A stretch of 55,510 nt of DNA from Cryomorphaceae bacterium (GTDB lineage: Bacteria; Bacteroidota; Bacteroidia; Flavobacteriales_D; Crocinitomicaceae): contig JAIXXP010000117.1 of the NCBI GenBank assembly GCA_027490665.1, positions 1-55,510 of the forward strand. The letters run 5' to 3'. Position numbers and translations under genes: made by a program. Positions 43,085 through 52,217 of this stretch are shown piece after piece (the stretch's first letter is position 1; each line of letters starts with the position of its first letter). Under the pieces are notes generated by a model. That model worked only from the letters and a program-made list of their open reading frames with translations, was not told the origin of the DNA and did not search any database.

Positions 43085-45130
43085 ATGCAACGTTTTCAAA
43101 ATTACATTCTCGGACAATGGGTAGACGGCCAAGGTGTCGAAACCCCTTTATTCAACGCAATTACCGGCGCTCAAATTGGCGAAGTATCTAGCGCTGGCCT
43201 TGATTTTTCTTCCGTTTTAGCCTATGGGCGTCAAAATGGCTATGCCCTACGCAAAATGACTTTTCAAGAACGTGGCCGTATGCTCAAGGCATTGGCGTTG
43301 TTTTTAATGGAGCGTAAAGAGAAATATTATCAAGTTTCAGCATTAACTGGAGCCACAAAGATTGATTCCTGGATTGATATCGAAGGGGGTATTGGCAACC
43401 TATTTGCAAATGCGAGTTTGCGTCGTCAATTTCCAGATCTTCCTTATTACGTAGATGGGGTGGCTGCACCACTTTCAAAAAATGGCAGCTTCATAGGGCA
43501 TCACATCATGGTTCCAAAAGAAGGAGTTGCAGTGCACATCAATGCATTCAACTTTCCAATTTGGGGGATGCTTGAAAAAATCGCAGTCAATTTAATGGCA
43601 GGTGTTCCCGCGGTAGTGAAACCATCAGAGTACACATGTTTCTTGACCGAAGTGATGGTCCGAGATATCATCGAATCTAAAATTTTACCTGAAGGTGCAC
43701 TGCAATTGATTTGCGGTTTAGGTCGTGGCATCCTCGATTCTGTTACATCTGGTGACACCGTTACTTTTACAGGCAGTGCCGCTACGGGCAAAATCCTGAA
43801 AGGCTTGCCCATCATTTCTGAACAAAGCGTGAGTTTCAATTTAGAGGCTGACTCCTTAAATGCAACAATCTTAGGACAAGCTGCTGTTCCAGGCACCGAA
43901 GAATTCGACCTATTTGTCAAAGAATGCGTCAAGGAAATCACCATCAAAGCAGGTCAAAAATGTACGGCTGTTCGTAGGATCATCGTTCCAGAAAACTTAC
44001 TAGATGAGGTTCAGGGTGCAATTGCGGCACGCTTGGCGAGCACCAAAATGGGAGACCCTTCAGCCGAAGGCGTGCGCATGGGTGCACTTGCGACCAAATT
44101 GCAAGTGGAACGCGTCAGTGCAAGTGTAGCTGAACTAGCTAAAACCCAACAAATTGTTTACGGTAACCTCTCTGATTTTGAGGTAATTGGTGCAAATAAA
44201 GAAGTGGGAGCTTTTTTCCCACCTGTGTTGTTCCGCAATGAAAATCCGTTTACTGCTACGGCGGTCCACGAAATCGAAGCATTTGGCCCAGTAGCGACTA
44301 TCATGCCATATAAAGATATGGCTTGTGCTGTTGAATTAGCCAAAATGGGTAAGGGTTCGTTGGTTTCTTCTATCGTGACCCCAGATAACAAAGAAGCAGT
44401 GGAGTATGTGGTAGGCGCCGCAAGTATGCATGGTCGAATTTTAGTACTCAATAAAGATTGTGCTAAAGAAAGTACTGGTCATGGTTCGCCTATGCCTTTG
44501 CTTACACACGGAGGCCCAGGCCGAGCGGGCGGAGGCGAAGAAATGGGCGGAAAACGCGGGGTTTTACATTATTTGCAGCGCACGGCTATACAAGGCCACC
44601 CAAGCACTATTACAGCTATTACCCAACAGTTTCAGGTTGGTGCTGAAATGCCAGAGGCGCAGCCGCATGTATTTAGAAAACATTTTGAAGAGTTGGTCGT
44701 GGGCGAAACCGTATTTACCCACAAACACACCGTTACAGACGCCGACATCGTCAATTTTGCCAATGTATCAGGCGACAACTTTTATGCACACATGGATGCA
44801 ACTTCTTTGGAAGGAACCATTTTTGAGCGCCGTGTTGCCCATGGTTATTTCATTTTATCAAAAGCCGCTGGTTTATTCGTAGACCCGAAGAAAGGTCCGG
44901 TACTCCTCAATTACGGCATTGAAGAAGCACGTTTTACAAAGCCTGTTTATCCAGGTGCCACAATAGGGGTGCGTTTTACGGTAAAAGAAAAGGTCGATCA
45001 AGAGAAACGTTCGCCAGAAGACATCGCAAAAGGTATTGTGAAGTTCTTGGTAGATGTTTACGACGAAACCGGTGAAACAGTAGCGCTTGCAACCATTCTA
45101 ACAATGGTCAAGAAGTTACAAGACGCTTAA
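43085..45130 (+). CDS. paaZ: PaaZ-type bifunctional aldehyde dehydrogenase / enoyl-CoA hydratase
   Basis: In phenylacetate breakdown PaaZ opens the oxepin-CoA ring and oxidises the resulting aldehyde. The 681 residues contain an N-terminal NADP aldehyde dehydrogenase (about 1-520) with Glu in FNLEADS (about 254) and the catalytic Cys in KAGQKCTA (about 292), and a C-terminal MaoC hydratase (about 535-680) with the Asp/His pair in SGDNFYAHMD. Both halves look functional. No paaABCDE, paaG, paaJ or paaK gene is in the window. It follows rseP by six bases and is tail to tail with the RND gene, six bases apart. Confidence 0.9.
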   Translation: MQRFQNYILGQWVDGQGVETPLFNAITGAQIGEVSSAGLDFSSVLAYGRQNGYALRKMTFQERGRMLKALALFLMERKEKYYQVSALTGATKIDSWIDIEGGIGNLFANASLRRQFPDLPYYVDGVAAPLSKNGSFIGHHIMVPKEGVAVHINAFNFPIWGMLEKIAVNLMAGVPAVVKPSEYTCFLTEVMVRDIIESKILPEGALQLICGLGRGILDSVTSGDTVTFTGSAATGKILKGLPIISEQSVSFNLEADSLNATILGQAAVPGTEEFDLFVKECVKEITIKAGQKCTAVRRIIVPENLLDEVQGAIAARLASTKMGDPSAEGVRMGALATKLQVERVSASVAELAKTQQIVYGNLSDFEVIGANKEVGAFFPPVLFRNENPFTATAVHEIEAFGPVATIMPYKDMACAVELAKMGKGSLVSSIVTPDNKEAVEYVVGAASMHGRILVLNKDCAKESTGHGSPMPLLTHGGPGRAGGGEEMGGKRGVLHYLQRTAIQGHPSTITAITQQFQVGAEMPEAQPHVFRKHFEELVVGETVFTHKHTVTDADIVNFANVSGDNFYAHMDATSLEGTIFERRVAHGYFILSKAAGLFVDPKKGPVLLNYGIEEARFTKPVYPGATIGVRFTVKEKVDQEKRSPEDIAKGIVKFLVDVYDETGETVALATILTMVKKLQDA

Positions 45131-45136
45131 TAAATT

Positions 45137-47764
45137 CTAATCTTTTTGTTCGGCAAACTCAATCTCGAGTTTGTCTGTGTCGTAGTCAGGCTCTTCGTTG
45201 TAGATATCGAAGTAAGGATCTTGAAACGACTTCATGCTAAATTTACGTTCTAGTGTCAATAATAGCGCTGGAAGAATAATTAGGTTCGTTGCCATCCCGA
45301 CCATAATTGTAATAGACACTAATAAGCCCAGTGCTTTGGTACCTCCAAACTGCGAGAAGACAAACATCAAGAATCCAAAAAAGAGAATGACCGAGGTATA
45401 GAAAATACCCAATCCTGTTTCACGCAGCGAGTGAAGGATAGCAAAGCGTACATCCCAAGCATGAAGCTTGAGCTCATTGCGGTATTTTCCTAAGAAAAGA
45501 ATGGCGTTGTCTACAGTGATCCCGAGCGCAATACCAAAGACCAAAATTGTCGACGGCTTGAGTGGAATCTGAAAATACCCCATAATACCCGCAGTAAAGA
45601 GCAACGGAATGATATTCGGAATCATGGATACGAGAATGATGCGCATGGAGCGGAACAAAAAGGCCATCATGATCGCAATAGAAATCACTGCAAAAATCAA
45701 ACTTTGCAAGAGGTTGATAAATAAGTATTTTGTCCCTTCCGTCTGTACTACTTTGATGCCGGTAAAAATCAAGTCGTATTTTTCGGCGTCGATGGCTTTT
45801 CTTAAGTTTTTGTTGAATTGCGCATTTCCTGCATAGGCCTTGATTTTTTCAGGGTCCATGTCCAATGCCATTTGCTTTTGGTCATTGCCCTTCGAAACTA
45901 ACGCTGTTAGGTTATTGAAGACACCTGTGTGTTCATAAATGATGCTATCTAATGCAGCTGTATTTCCTTTTGATATTTTGGTATAAAGTCGGTCGAGTGT
46001 TTGTTGATCCGGATTGAGGATTTCGTTGGATTTGATTTTAAGAGCATCTAAGGCTGGCCCAACTTTATCGACGTTGAGGTCTTTCATTTGCATGCGGATG
46101 CGCAGTGTTGTTTTGCTGGTGTCAACAAGATTTTTCAAACTAATGGATCCGCCGTTCAGACTGCTTAAGTCGAGTTTGTCAATGTACTTTTTGAGTCGGA
46201 GTTTGTCTCGGTTAGAAATCAGGGTGTATTTGCTTGGGTCTCCGCCGTGGTAAGCCATGTTAATGGACTTGATGAGGTCGACATAAGAAATGCTTTTAGA
46301 AAAGAGCGTGTCTTTGGCAAAAGTGCCTTGTATTTCCTCTACCTTACGCATGGTTTCAGCACTGAATAAGCGCCCCTTTTCTTTGTAGTTAACGGTAATT
46401 TCAAAAGGAATAGAACCGCCAAAATTACGCTCCACGAATTTGAGGTCTTGTAGAATAGGGTCGTCTGGAGGGAGGTCACTGGTGACATTACCGGTGGAAA
46501 TAATTTTAGTCATGCCATATAGACTAAAGATGACTAATAAAACAGAGCAAACATATACCCAAGGACGGTATTTGGTCACAATTTTAACGATGATTTCAAT
46601 AAATCCTTGCGAATAAACACGACTGAGGTGCTTGAGGTGGCGAGGTTTAGGTGGTTTGGCAAAAGACGCAAAGATGGGAATGATGGCTAAAGAAAGCACA
46701 AAAACCATCATGATGTTCCAACTCGAAATAATACCAAACTGTCCGAGTTTATCGGAACTTGTAAAAGTTACAAAACCAACGGCTGTTGTGAGGTTCGTTA
46801 AGAAGGTAATAGAACCAATGCGTTTGACCATCACAAACAAGGCCCGCATTTTATTTTCGAGCCGCACGTATTCCTGATGGTACCTGGTAATGAGAAAGAC
46901 GCAGTTGGGAACGCCTATCACAATTAAGAGCGGTGGAATGAGCGCCATGATGATAGAAAGCTCATAACCCATAAATGCAATGCTACCAAGTGCCCAAATC
47001 ACAGAAATAAAGACAACTACGTTACAGAGCAAGACCACATAAAGCGATCTAAAAAAGATAAATAATAGAAGTGAAGAAGCGAAGATGGATAAACCAAGGA
47101 AAATGTACATCTCGGCTACGATGCGCTTGGCCACAACCACACGAATGTGCGGTAGGCCGGCAAAGTAAACCTTGCCAAAATGTTTTTCATAAGCATTGGC
47201 GAGTTCTTCTATTTTGAGTACAACACCAGATTTTTTAGGGTTGGAGAGTACTTTTTCATCGATACCAATCATTAACAACGACACATTACTGGTGTCGTTA
47301 TAAAGCAAGCCACGGTAAATTGGATTCTTGCGGATTTCGCTACGAACAGCGTCTATAGACTTATCTCTAAAAGTAGTATCTGAAAAAATGCGGTGGATTT
47401 CAAATTCATTTTTTTTGATGTTGTTGGTCATCCCAAAGAGTGTAGCTTCAGAAACAACGTTGTCTACGCCTTTGATTTTAAGAATTTGATAACCGAGTTC
47501 ACGCCATTTTTTGAAGTTGGTTTCTGTATAAAGGGAGTCTGTCTGAACTGCAATGACCAGTGTGGAACCATCTTCTCCAAATTGTAATTTGAAGTTTTCG
47601 TAGTCCATTTGGATGGGGTCGTCTTTGGGCAAGGTGTTACCAACACGGTTGTCGACCTTGAGGGAGGTAACAGCATAATAACCAAAAAATACGGTTATAA
47701 GGGCGATAATGGCCAGTATAAACAAGCGATTCCGTAATATAAAACTGGCTATTCTACTCCACAT
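45137..47764 (-). CDS. MMPL/RND-family transporter
   Basis: This is an 875-residue inner membrane RND transporter of the MMPL/sterol-sensing-domain type. It has one N-terminal helix (about 12-32), a periplasmic domain starting VDNRVGNTLPKDDP, five to six helices (about 215-380), a second large periplasmic domain, and a second helix bundle (about 680-850). The symmetric halves and the PxxIPLLFTAGIMGY-like and ALGITVDNAI segments suit proton-driven export of lipids or hydrophobic compounds. No membrane fusion protein or outer membrane channel is adjacent, unlike tripartite efflux operons. The substrate is unknown. Confidence 0.82.
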   Translation of the reverse strand: MWSRIASFILRNRLFILAIIALITVFFGYYAVTSLKVDNRVGNTLPKDDPIQMDYENFKLQFGEDGSTLVIAVQTDSLYTETNFKKWRELGYQILKIKGVDNVVSEATLFGMTNNIKKNEFEIHRIFSDTTFRDKSIDAVRSEIRKNPIYRGLLYNDTSNVSLLMIGIDEKVLSNPKKSGVVLKIEELANAYEKHFGKVYFAGLPHIRVVVAKRIVAEMYIFLGLSIFASSLLLFIFFRSLYVVLLCNVVVFISVIWALGSIAFMGYELSIIMALIPPLLIVIGVPNCVFLITRYHQEYVRLENKMRALFVMVKRIGSITFLTNLTTAVGFVTFTSSDKLGQFGIISSWNIMMVFVLSLAIIPIFASFAKPPKPRHLKHLSRVYSQGFIEIIVKIVTKYRPWVYVCSVLLVIFSLYGMTKIISTGNVTSDLPPDDPILQDLKFVERNFGGSIPFEITVNYKEKGRLFSAETMRKVEEIQGTFAKDTLFSKSISYVDLIKSINMAYHGGDPSKYTLISNRDKLRLKKYIDKLDLSSLNGGSISLKNLVDTSKTTLRIRMQMKDLNVDKVGPALDALKIKSNEILNPDQQTLDRLYTKISKGNTAALDSIIYEHTGVFNNLTALVSKGNDQKQMALDMDPEKIKAYAGNAQFNKNLRKAIDAEKYDLIFTGIKVVQTEGTKYLFINLLQSLIFAVISIAIMMAFLFRSMRIILVSMIPNIIPLLFTAGIMGYFQIPLKPSTILVFGIALGITVDNAILFLGKYRNELKLHAWDVRFAILHSLRETGLGIFYTSVILFFGFLMFVFSQFGGTKALGLLVSITIMVGMATNLIILPALLLTLERKFSMKSFQDPYFDIYNEEPDYDTDKLEIEFAEQKD

Positions 47765-47853
47765 GCGACTAAATGTACAAAAAATTGAGGCGTGAAGTTA
47801 CGAATTATTGTCTAATTGACCCTAATTAAGTAAGTCGCAGGACTTTTACTGGT

Positions 47854-50082
47854 TTAAAGCTTCATTTTTAGACCCAATACGAAAGTTCTGGGCAGTGCAG
47901 ATCGGTATCCCTGCGGAAGATTAGCTACGATGTGAAGGTTGTTTGCTATGTTTTGAATGCTGCCGTAAAGCATCCATTGTTCGTTTAGTACCCAATTACT
48001 GGAGAAATCAAGGATGGTAAAACCCTTGATGCTATTTACAAGTGCATAATTTTCGTTTGAAATCGCGACAATGCTTGGGTCTTGTCCAGGTGTGGTTCTT
48101 GTGGTACCTACATAATTTGCACTGAGTAAAGCGTTCCATTTTTTATGTTCAAGCCCAACACTACAGTTCAACAGGTGTGGCGCAATAAAAGGAATGAAGT
48201 CACCACTATTGATTTGGCCAACTCCCCAATCGCCACCACCATTTATAAACGTTTCTGCAAAGGTTGCGTTGGTATATGTATAATTCATTTGAATTGGTAC
48301 TTGAATGCTTGGCATAAAAGGCAATTTCATTAGGTATTGAGTGCTCAATTCCAAGCCTTGCACCATTGCTTTGCCAGCATTGAATTGATTACCAGTTCCT
48401 AAACCACCACCTGAAATGTTATCTGAACCGAGTAAATTTTGATAAGCGCTTCTGAATAATGCGGCCTGAATTTGCAATTTATTTGACAGCAGTCTGTAGC
48501 CGAGCTCATAGTTGAGCGCTTCTTCAGCACGGGCTTGTTCTCCGCTTGTTGTATTGGGTATACCAGGAGGTGAAAATCCTTTGTGAATACCAGTAAATAA
48601 GCTGTTTCTCTCGTTGAGGTCATAGTATAAGCTAGCTCCGGGAAGCCAAACCTGTACTTGGTTATCTGCACTTTTTAAATCGCTGCCTGTTCTTGCAAAA
48701 TCAGCGTTTCCATAGTTAAGAAAACTTAATGTGATAAATTCTTGTCTGATACCCGTGTTGAGTGTCCAATGTTTATAATGAAGCTGGTAATTGAGATAGC
48801 TAGCTAAGCTTGTGCCTTGTCTGATTTGGTTTTCTTGATTACCTTGCTCTCCGCCGTCGGTCAAGATCATTAGGCCAGAGGTCATTTGGTATTTACTTTG
48901 CGTGCCATATCTGTTGGCTTGGTCTTGATGCAAGCGTAAGCCGAGTTCTATTGAGTGTTCAATAGCTCCTGTTTTGAACTGATAACGCGCATTGGTTTGT
49001 AAGCCTTTTGTAATATAATGGCGAGCAGCACTTCTGAAGATAACCTCTCCATTGGCCTCACCGGTCATGATCTGATAACCTAGCTGGTTCGTGTTATTGT
49101 CAGCGATTATTGCGTTGATACTTTGCCCCCCGAAACTATTTGCTCGCCCCCAGTCGCGGAACGTTTGAGTTAGGTAGCCGCTTGTTGTGATTTGTAAACG
49201 TTTGAAAGGCGTAAGCACATGTTGCAAAACGACATGATTATGAAATAAATTCAAAAGGTCTTTTTGTGTGCCGGAATATCTGCGCAAAGGATTTTCTTGA
49301 AAATCAGTGAAATTTAAGCCTAAATAAGTTTCATTTGCGTTTTCCTCGGTATGCAATACTTTGAGCTGAACACTTTGTAGCACGCGAGCAGCAGCTTTGC
49401 TTTGCCAACGCACTTTTCCGAGGTAATCCCGACGATCAAAACCGGTGTTACCGCCGCCGTCAAGTTCTCTAAACCCCCTGGTTGCCAAACGATTTATTTC
49501 AAATAAATAACTCAACTGTCCTTTGGTGTCGCCAACCCAAAAGCGTTGCTGGTTCAGGCCAAAGCTACCATAACTTGCTTGTGCGAAAGCTTTAAAAGTA
49601 GTCGGTATGCTAGTGGATAACAAATTGATAGCGCCACCGATGGTATACGGCCCATATTTAATTTGGCTACTGCCCTTTAATACTTCTATTCCGCTCATAC
49701 GTGTAAATGTTGGAAAATAATAGGCGGCGGGGTCGGCATATGCAGCAGGAGCCATTAAAACACCATCTTCCATTACAGTAATTTTTGCGCTTCGATTTAC
49801 TGGCGTACCTCTCAAGCCAATGTTAGGCCTTAAGCCAAATCCTTCTTCGTCTCGAACTTGAATACCCGGCATACTTCGCAAAATCTTGTTGATATCGAGC
49901 TGATTCATTTTTTGAAGCTGGGTGTTGTTCACACGGCAACTCGAGCCACCAATGTATTTGTTTTGGAGTCCAATAATAGAAATGCTTTGGGTTTCTATGG
50001 TCCTTAAAGAATCAGATGAAGGGTTCGTTTGTCCAAAAGCTAATTCTGAAATCAACATGGCCAGAAAAAATATGCGCTTCAT
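47854..50082 (-). CDS. TonB-dependent outer membrane receptor, FecA-like
   Basis: This is a 742-residue receptor with signal peptide (MKRIFFLAMLISELAFGQ), plug domain (about 25-150; LDINKILRSMPGIQVRDEEG, then NIGLRGTPVNRSAKITVMEDG, and GIEVLKGSSQIKYGPYTIGG) and a 22-strand-type barrel ending in FVLGLKMKL. The GLRPNIGLRG and APAAYADPAAYYFP segments resemble FecA and related ferric-citrate or siderophore receptors. There is no N-terminal carboxypeptidase-like domain and no SusD partner, which argues against a glycan role. I start at the ATG at 50082. No FecI/FecR regulators are nearby, and the ligand is uncertain. Confidence 0.88.
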   Translation of the reverse strand: MKRIFFLAMLISELAFGQTNPSSDSLRTIETQSISIIGLQNKYIGGSSCRVNNTQLQKMNQLDINKILRSMPGIQVRDEEGFGLRPNIGLRGTPVNRSAKITVMEDGVLMAPAAYADPAAYYFPTFTRMSGIEVLKGSSQIKYGPYTIGGAINLLSTSIPTTFKAFAQASYGSFGLNQQRFWVGDTKGQLSYLFEINRLATRGFRELDGGGNTGFDRRDYLGKVRWQSKAAARVLQSVQLKVLHTEENANETYLGLNFTDFQENPLRRYSGTQKDLLNLFHNHVVLQHVLTPFKRLQITTSGYLTQTFRDWGRANSFGGQSINAIIADNNTNQLGYQIMTGEANGEVIFRSAARHYITKGLQTNARYQFKTGAIEHSIELGLRLHQDQANRYGTQSKYQMTSGLMILTDGGEQGNQENQIRQGTSLASYLNYQLHYKHWTLNTGIRQEFITLSFLNYGNADFARTGSDLKSADNQVQVWLPGASLYYDLNERNSLFTGIHKGFSPPGIPNTTSGEQARAEEALNYELGYRLLSNKLQIQAALFRSAYQNLLGSDNISGGGLGTGNQFNAGKAMVQGLELSTQYLMKLPFMPSIQVPIQMNYTYTNATFAETFINGGGDWGVGQINSGDFIPFIAPHLLNCSVGLEHKKWNALLSANYVGTTRTTPGQDPSIVAISNENYALVNSIKGFTILDFSSNWVLNEQWMLYGSIQNIANNLHIVANLPQGYRSALPRTFVLGLKMKL

Positions 50083-50111
50083 TTTATTTAGATTAAATAT
50101 AAATAACGAGG

Positions 50112-50119
50112 CAAAAGTA
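50112..50119 (-). promoter_or_regulatory. -7 promoter box for the FecA-like receptor
   Basis: On the minus strand this reads TACTTTTG (full match), 29 bases before the ATG at 50082; it excludes the longer start at 50130. I see no clear Fur-type palindrome beside it. Confidence 0.5.
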
Positions 50120-50186
50120 GGAGGTCTCAAGGCATTTGGAAATACCTATAAAGTGGTATTTTAAGATGTTGGTCGATAAAAATAAA

Positions 50187-50194
50187 TAGCTTTG
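50187..50194 (+). promoter_or_regulatory. -7 promoter box for the LysE family gene
   Basis: TAGCTTTG is a full TAnnTTTG match, 29 bases before the ATG at 50224. A TTG at 50169-50171 is a weak, closely spaced -33 candidate. Confidence 0.5.
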
Positions 50195-50223
50195 TTGACC
50201 AAAAACGAAAATATAAAAAGCAA

Positions 50224-50823
50224 ATGCCCGAGATAGTGCTGTATGGTTTTTTAACAGGAATGGTCATGAGTATCATGCTGGGCACCGTCTTCTTCGCCTT
50301 GGTGCAAAATAGCATAGATCATGGCTTTAAAACGGGTGTCTTCATCTCAATTGGTGTCATCACTTCCGATATATTGTTGATTTCCTTAAGCTGGTTCAAT
50401 GCAGAATTGATACCGGAAGGCAGCACCACTGATTGGGTTGTCAGGCTTTGTGGAGCCACCTTTTTGCTTTTTTACGGGTTTTCCAATCTGTTAAAAAAAG
50501 AAAACATAGCCTACCCGAAAACCGAGAAAAAGCAAGTTGCAAAATTCATTACAATGGGCTTTTTGCTCAATGTACTCAATCCGGGTAATTATATCGGTTG
50601 GTTGGCAATTACTACCCAACTTCAAACCGTAGCAAAGTATAGTTTCTCTGAGGCAATTTTCTATTTTGTTGGCGCCTTGAGTGCGATTTTTATCATGGAA
50701 TGCCTCATTTCATGGGGAGCTTCTTTCTTAAAACCCTACATTACGGCGCGCTTTTTACGCTTGGTCAATAGACTTGTTGGCGTCTTATTTATTGGTTTTG
50801 CAATTGCTTTATTCTTTTACTAA
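50224..50823 (+). CDS. LysE family translocator
   Basis: This is a 199-residue inner membrane protein with about six hydrophobic segments. The N-terminal GTVFFALVQNSIDHGFKTGVF matches the LysE/RhtB signature (G-P/T-x-x-F-x-x-V-x-x-x-x-x-x-G-x-x-x-G), and NVLNPGNYIGWLA matches the conserved N-P segment after helix 3. These proteins export amino acids or related small molecules. It is divergent from the TonB receptor and overlaps the convergent CapA gene by 15 bases at their 3' ends. The substrate is unknown. Confidence 0.85.
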   Translation: MPEIVLYGFLTGMVMSIMLGTVFFALVQNSIDHGFKTGVFISIGVITSDILLISLSWFNAELIPEGSTTDWVVRLCGATFLLFYGFSNLLKKENIAYPKTEKKQVAKFITMGFLLNVLNPGNYIGWLAITTQLQTVAKYSFSEAIFYFVGALSAIFIMECLISWGASFLKPYITARFLRLVNRLVGVLFIGFAIALFFY

Positions 50824-52188
50824 GAACCTGTCCAAATTTCCTTTTAAAAGATACGTTTCAGCAAAGGTTTTCAATTCTTCGAATTCTTTTTTTGCTTCTA
50901 AATCTCCGTCTAATACCTTAGGGTTTGCGATCAAGTTTTGGTAATCCAACAATTGAAGCGTTTGTACATTGCCGTTGCTGATTTCTGCATAATTATAAAA
51001 CAATTTAGCCTGAAGGTCAGTTAAAACTACTTTGCCCTCGATTTTGGAGAGTTCAAATTTCAGTAGCAATGGCAACTTGCACCATTTATGAATGTCGTAG
51101 GCTACAAAATCGCCTTGAGAATAGACAATGGTCGTTTGTTTGTTTTGTCCGCTAAAAGGATCTTTGATATCTAAAAACTCTATTGGTTGGGCATTGTGCG
51201 GATGGCCGCCAAGCACGAGGTCAATGCCGGTTTCTTTGCATATTTGGTGCACGTTGTCTACAATAACTTTAGATGGATATGGCTGATACGCGCAACCCAT
51301 ATGTAAGAATGCCACCAAAAATTCTGCACCTCTTTCTCGAGCGCTTTTGGCTTGTTCTGCTATCAATGAAATATCTGGATTGACTTCGTTGAGATTCAGG
51401 TGATTAGCTAAGTAAGATTTGTTAGGTGGGCAAACCAACGCATTTAATGAAAATGTGTAGGATAAAAATGCGACTTTGAAGCCGTTCTTTTCTACGATCG
51501 GAAATTGGTCGCGCTCCTCCACGGACCTCGCCGTTCCAACGTGTGCGATATTTTGCGCATCTAAAAATTGTAGCGTTTCAATAACACCTTCTTCACCCTG
51601 ATCCAAAGAGTGGTTGTTGGCCGTTGAGAGCACATCAAAACCTTTGTATTTGCCGAACCCCGAAAAAACACTGAACATGTCTTCGTTGGCGTTGAAATAC
51701 ATATTGCTCAGCATGACTTCTGGCACATACGAAGCGGATTTTTTTGGATGGAGTGGTGTTTCGAGATTACCTACTACTAAATCTGCATTAAAGAAAAAGT
51801 CACCACCTTCCTGCCATAGTTTTTGACATTGATTAGAAGTGATACAGAAGTAGGGCATGAGGTCGCCACCCGCGCTAAGCGTAAGTTTAGGCGTATCCGC
51901 ATTTGTCTGGGGTGGTGCAAATCGTGCTGCTTGACCTTGAAAATGCTGCTCAACTCCCGCACCTTTTTCGGCATGAAGTATTGCTCTGAAATAATATTTA
52001 TAACCAAAATAAAGCTGTTGCTTTCGCGTCATTTTACGCGGGTCTTCATGATGCCCTTCTAATGGTTGCTCCCAATCTTGTCCGCCTAAAACTTTGCGTA
52101 TTTTAAAAAGCAAGCGCACCAAGCCAACTAAAAATTTCCCCTTGAAGGAAATTGGACGAACAGGGTTGTAGTTTTTAGATTGGAGCAC
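50809..52188 (-). CDS. CapA family metallophosphatase-like protein
   Basis: This 459-residue protein has a CapA/PgsA domain (about 100-400) of the calcineurin-like fold: LSAGGDLMPYF, ADLVVGNLETPLHP, VLSTANNHSLDQGEEGV, FLSYTFSLN and GGHPHNAQPIEF supply the metal-binding Asp, Asn and His residues. CapA homologues act in poly-gamma-glutamate capsule synthesis, but no capB/capC genes are here and no signal peptide is obvious. The open frame starts at a TTG (52194) lying inside a TACTTTTG promoter box, so I use the GTG at 52188, three bases past the box, which implies a leaderless mRNA. ATGs further in are possible starts. Confidence 0.78.
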   Translation of the reverse strand: MLQSKNYNPVRPISFKGKFLVGLVRLLFKIRKVLGGQDWEQPLEGHHEDPRKMTRKQQLYFGYKYYFRAILHAEKGAGVEQHFQGQAARFAPPQTNADTPKLTLSAGGDLMPYFCITSNQCQKLWQEGGDFFFNADLVVGNLETPLHPKKSASYVPEVMLSNMYFNANEDMFSVFSGFGKYKGFDVLSTANNHSLDQGEEGVIETLQFLDAQNIAHVGTARSVEERDQFPIVEKNGFKVAFLSYTFSLNALVCPPNKSYLANHLNLNEVNPDISLIAEQAKSARERGAEFLVAFLHMGCAYQPYPSKVIVDNVHQICKETGIDLVLGGHPHNAQPIEFLDIKDPFSGQNKQTTIVYSQGDFVAYDIHKWCKLPLLLKFELSKIEGKVVLTDLQAKLFYNYAEISNGNVQTLQLLDYQNLIANPKVLDGDLEAKKEFEELKTFAETYLLKGNLDRFLVKE

Positions 52189-52191
52189 GAA

Positions 52192-52199
52192 CAAAAGTA
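52192..52199 (-). promoter_or_regulatory. -7 promoter box for the CapA-like gene
   Basis: On the minus strand this reads TACTTTTG (full match). It overlaps the TTG that begins the longest frame, moving the start to the GTG at 52188 or later. Confidence 0.45.
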
Positions 52200-52217
52200 A
52201 GCAAATAGGATTTAGAT

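Noticed and set aside
50809-50823. The 15-base overlap of LysE and CapA as a sequencing error
   Set aside because: Both proteins end normally, and tail-to-tail overlaps of this size are common.
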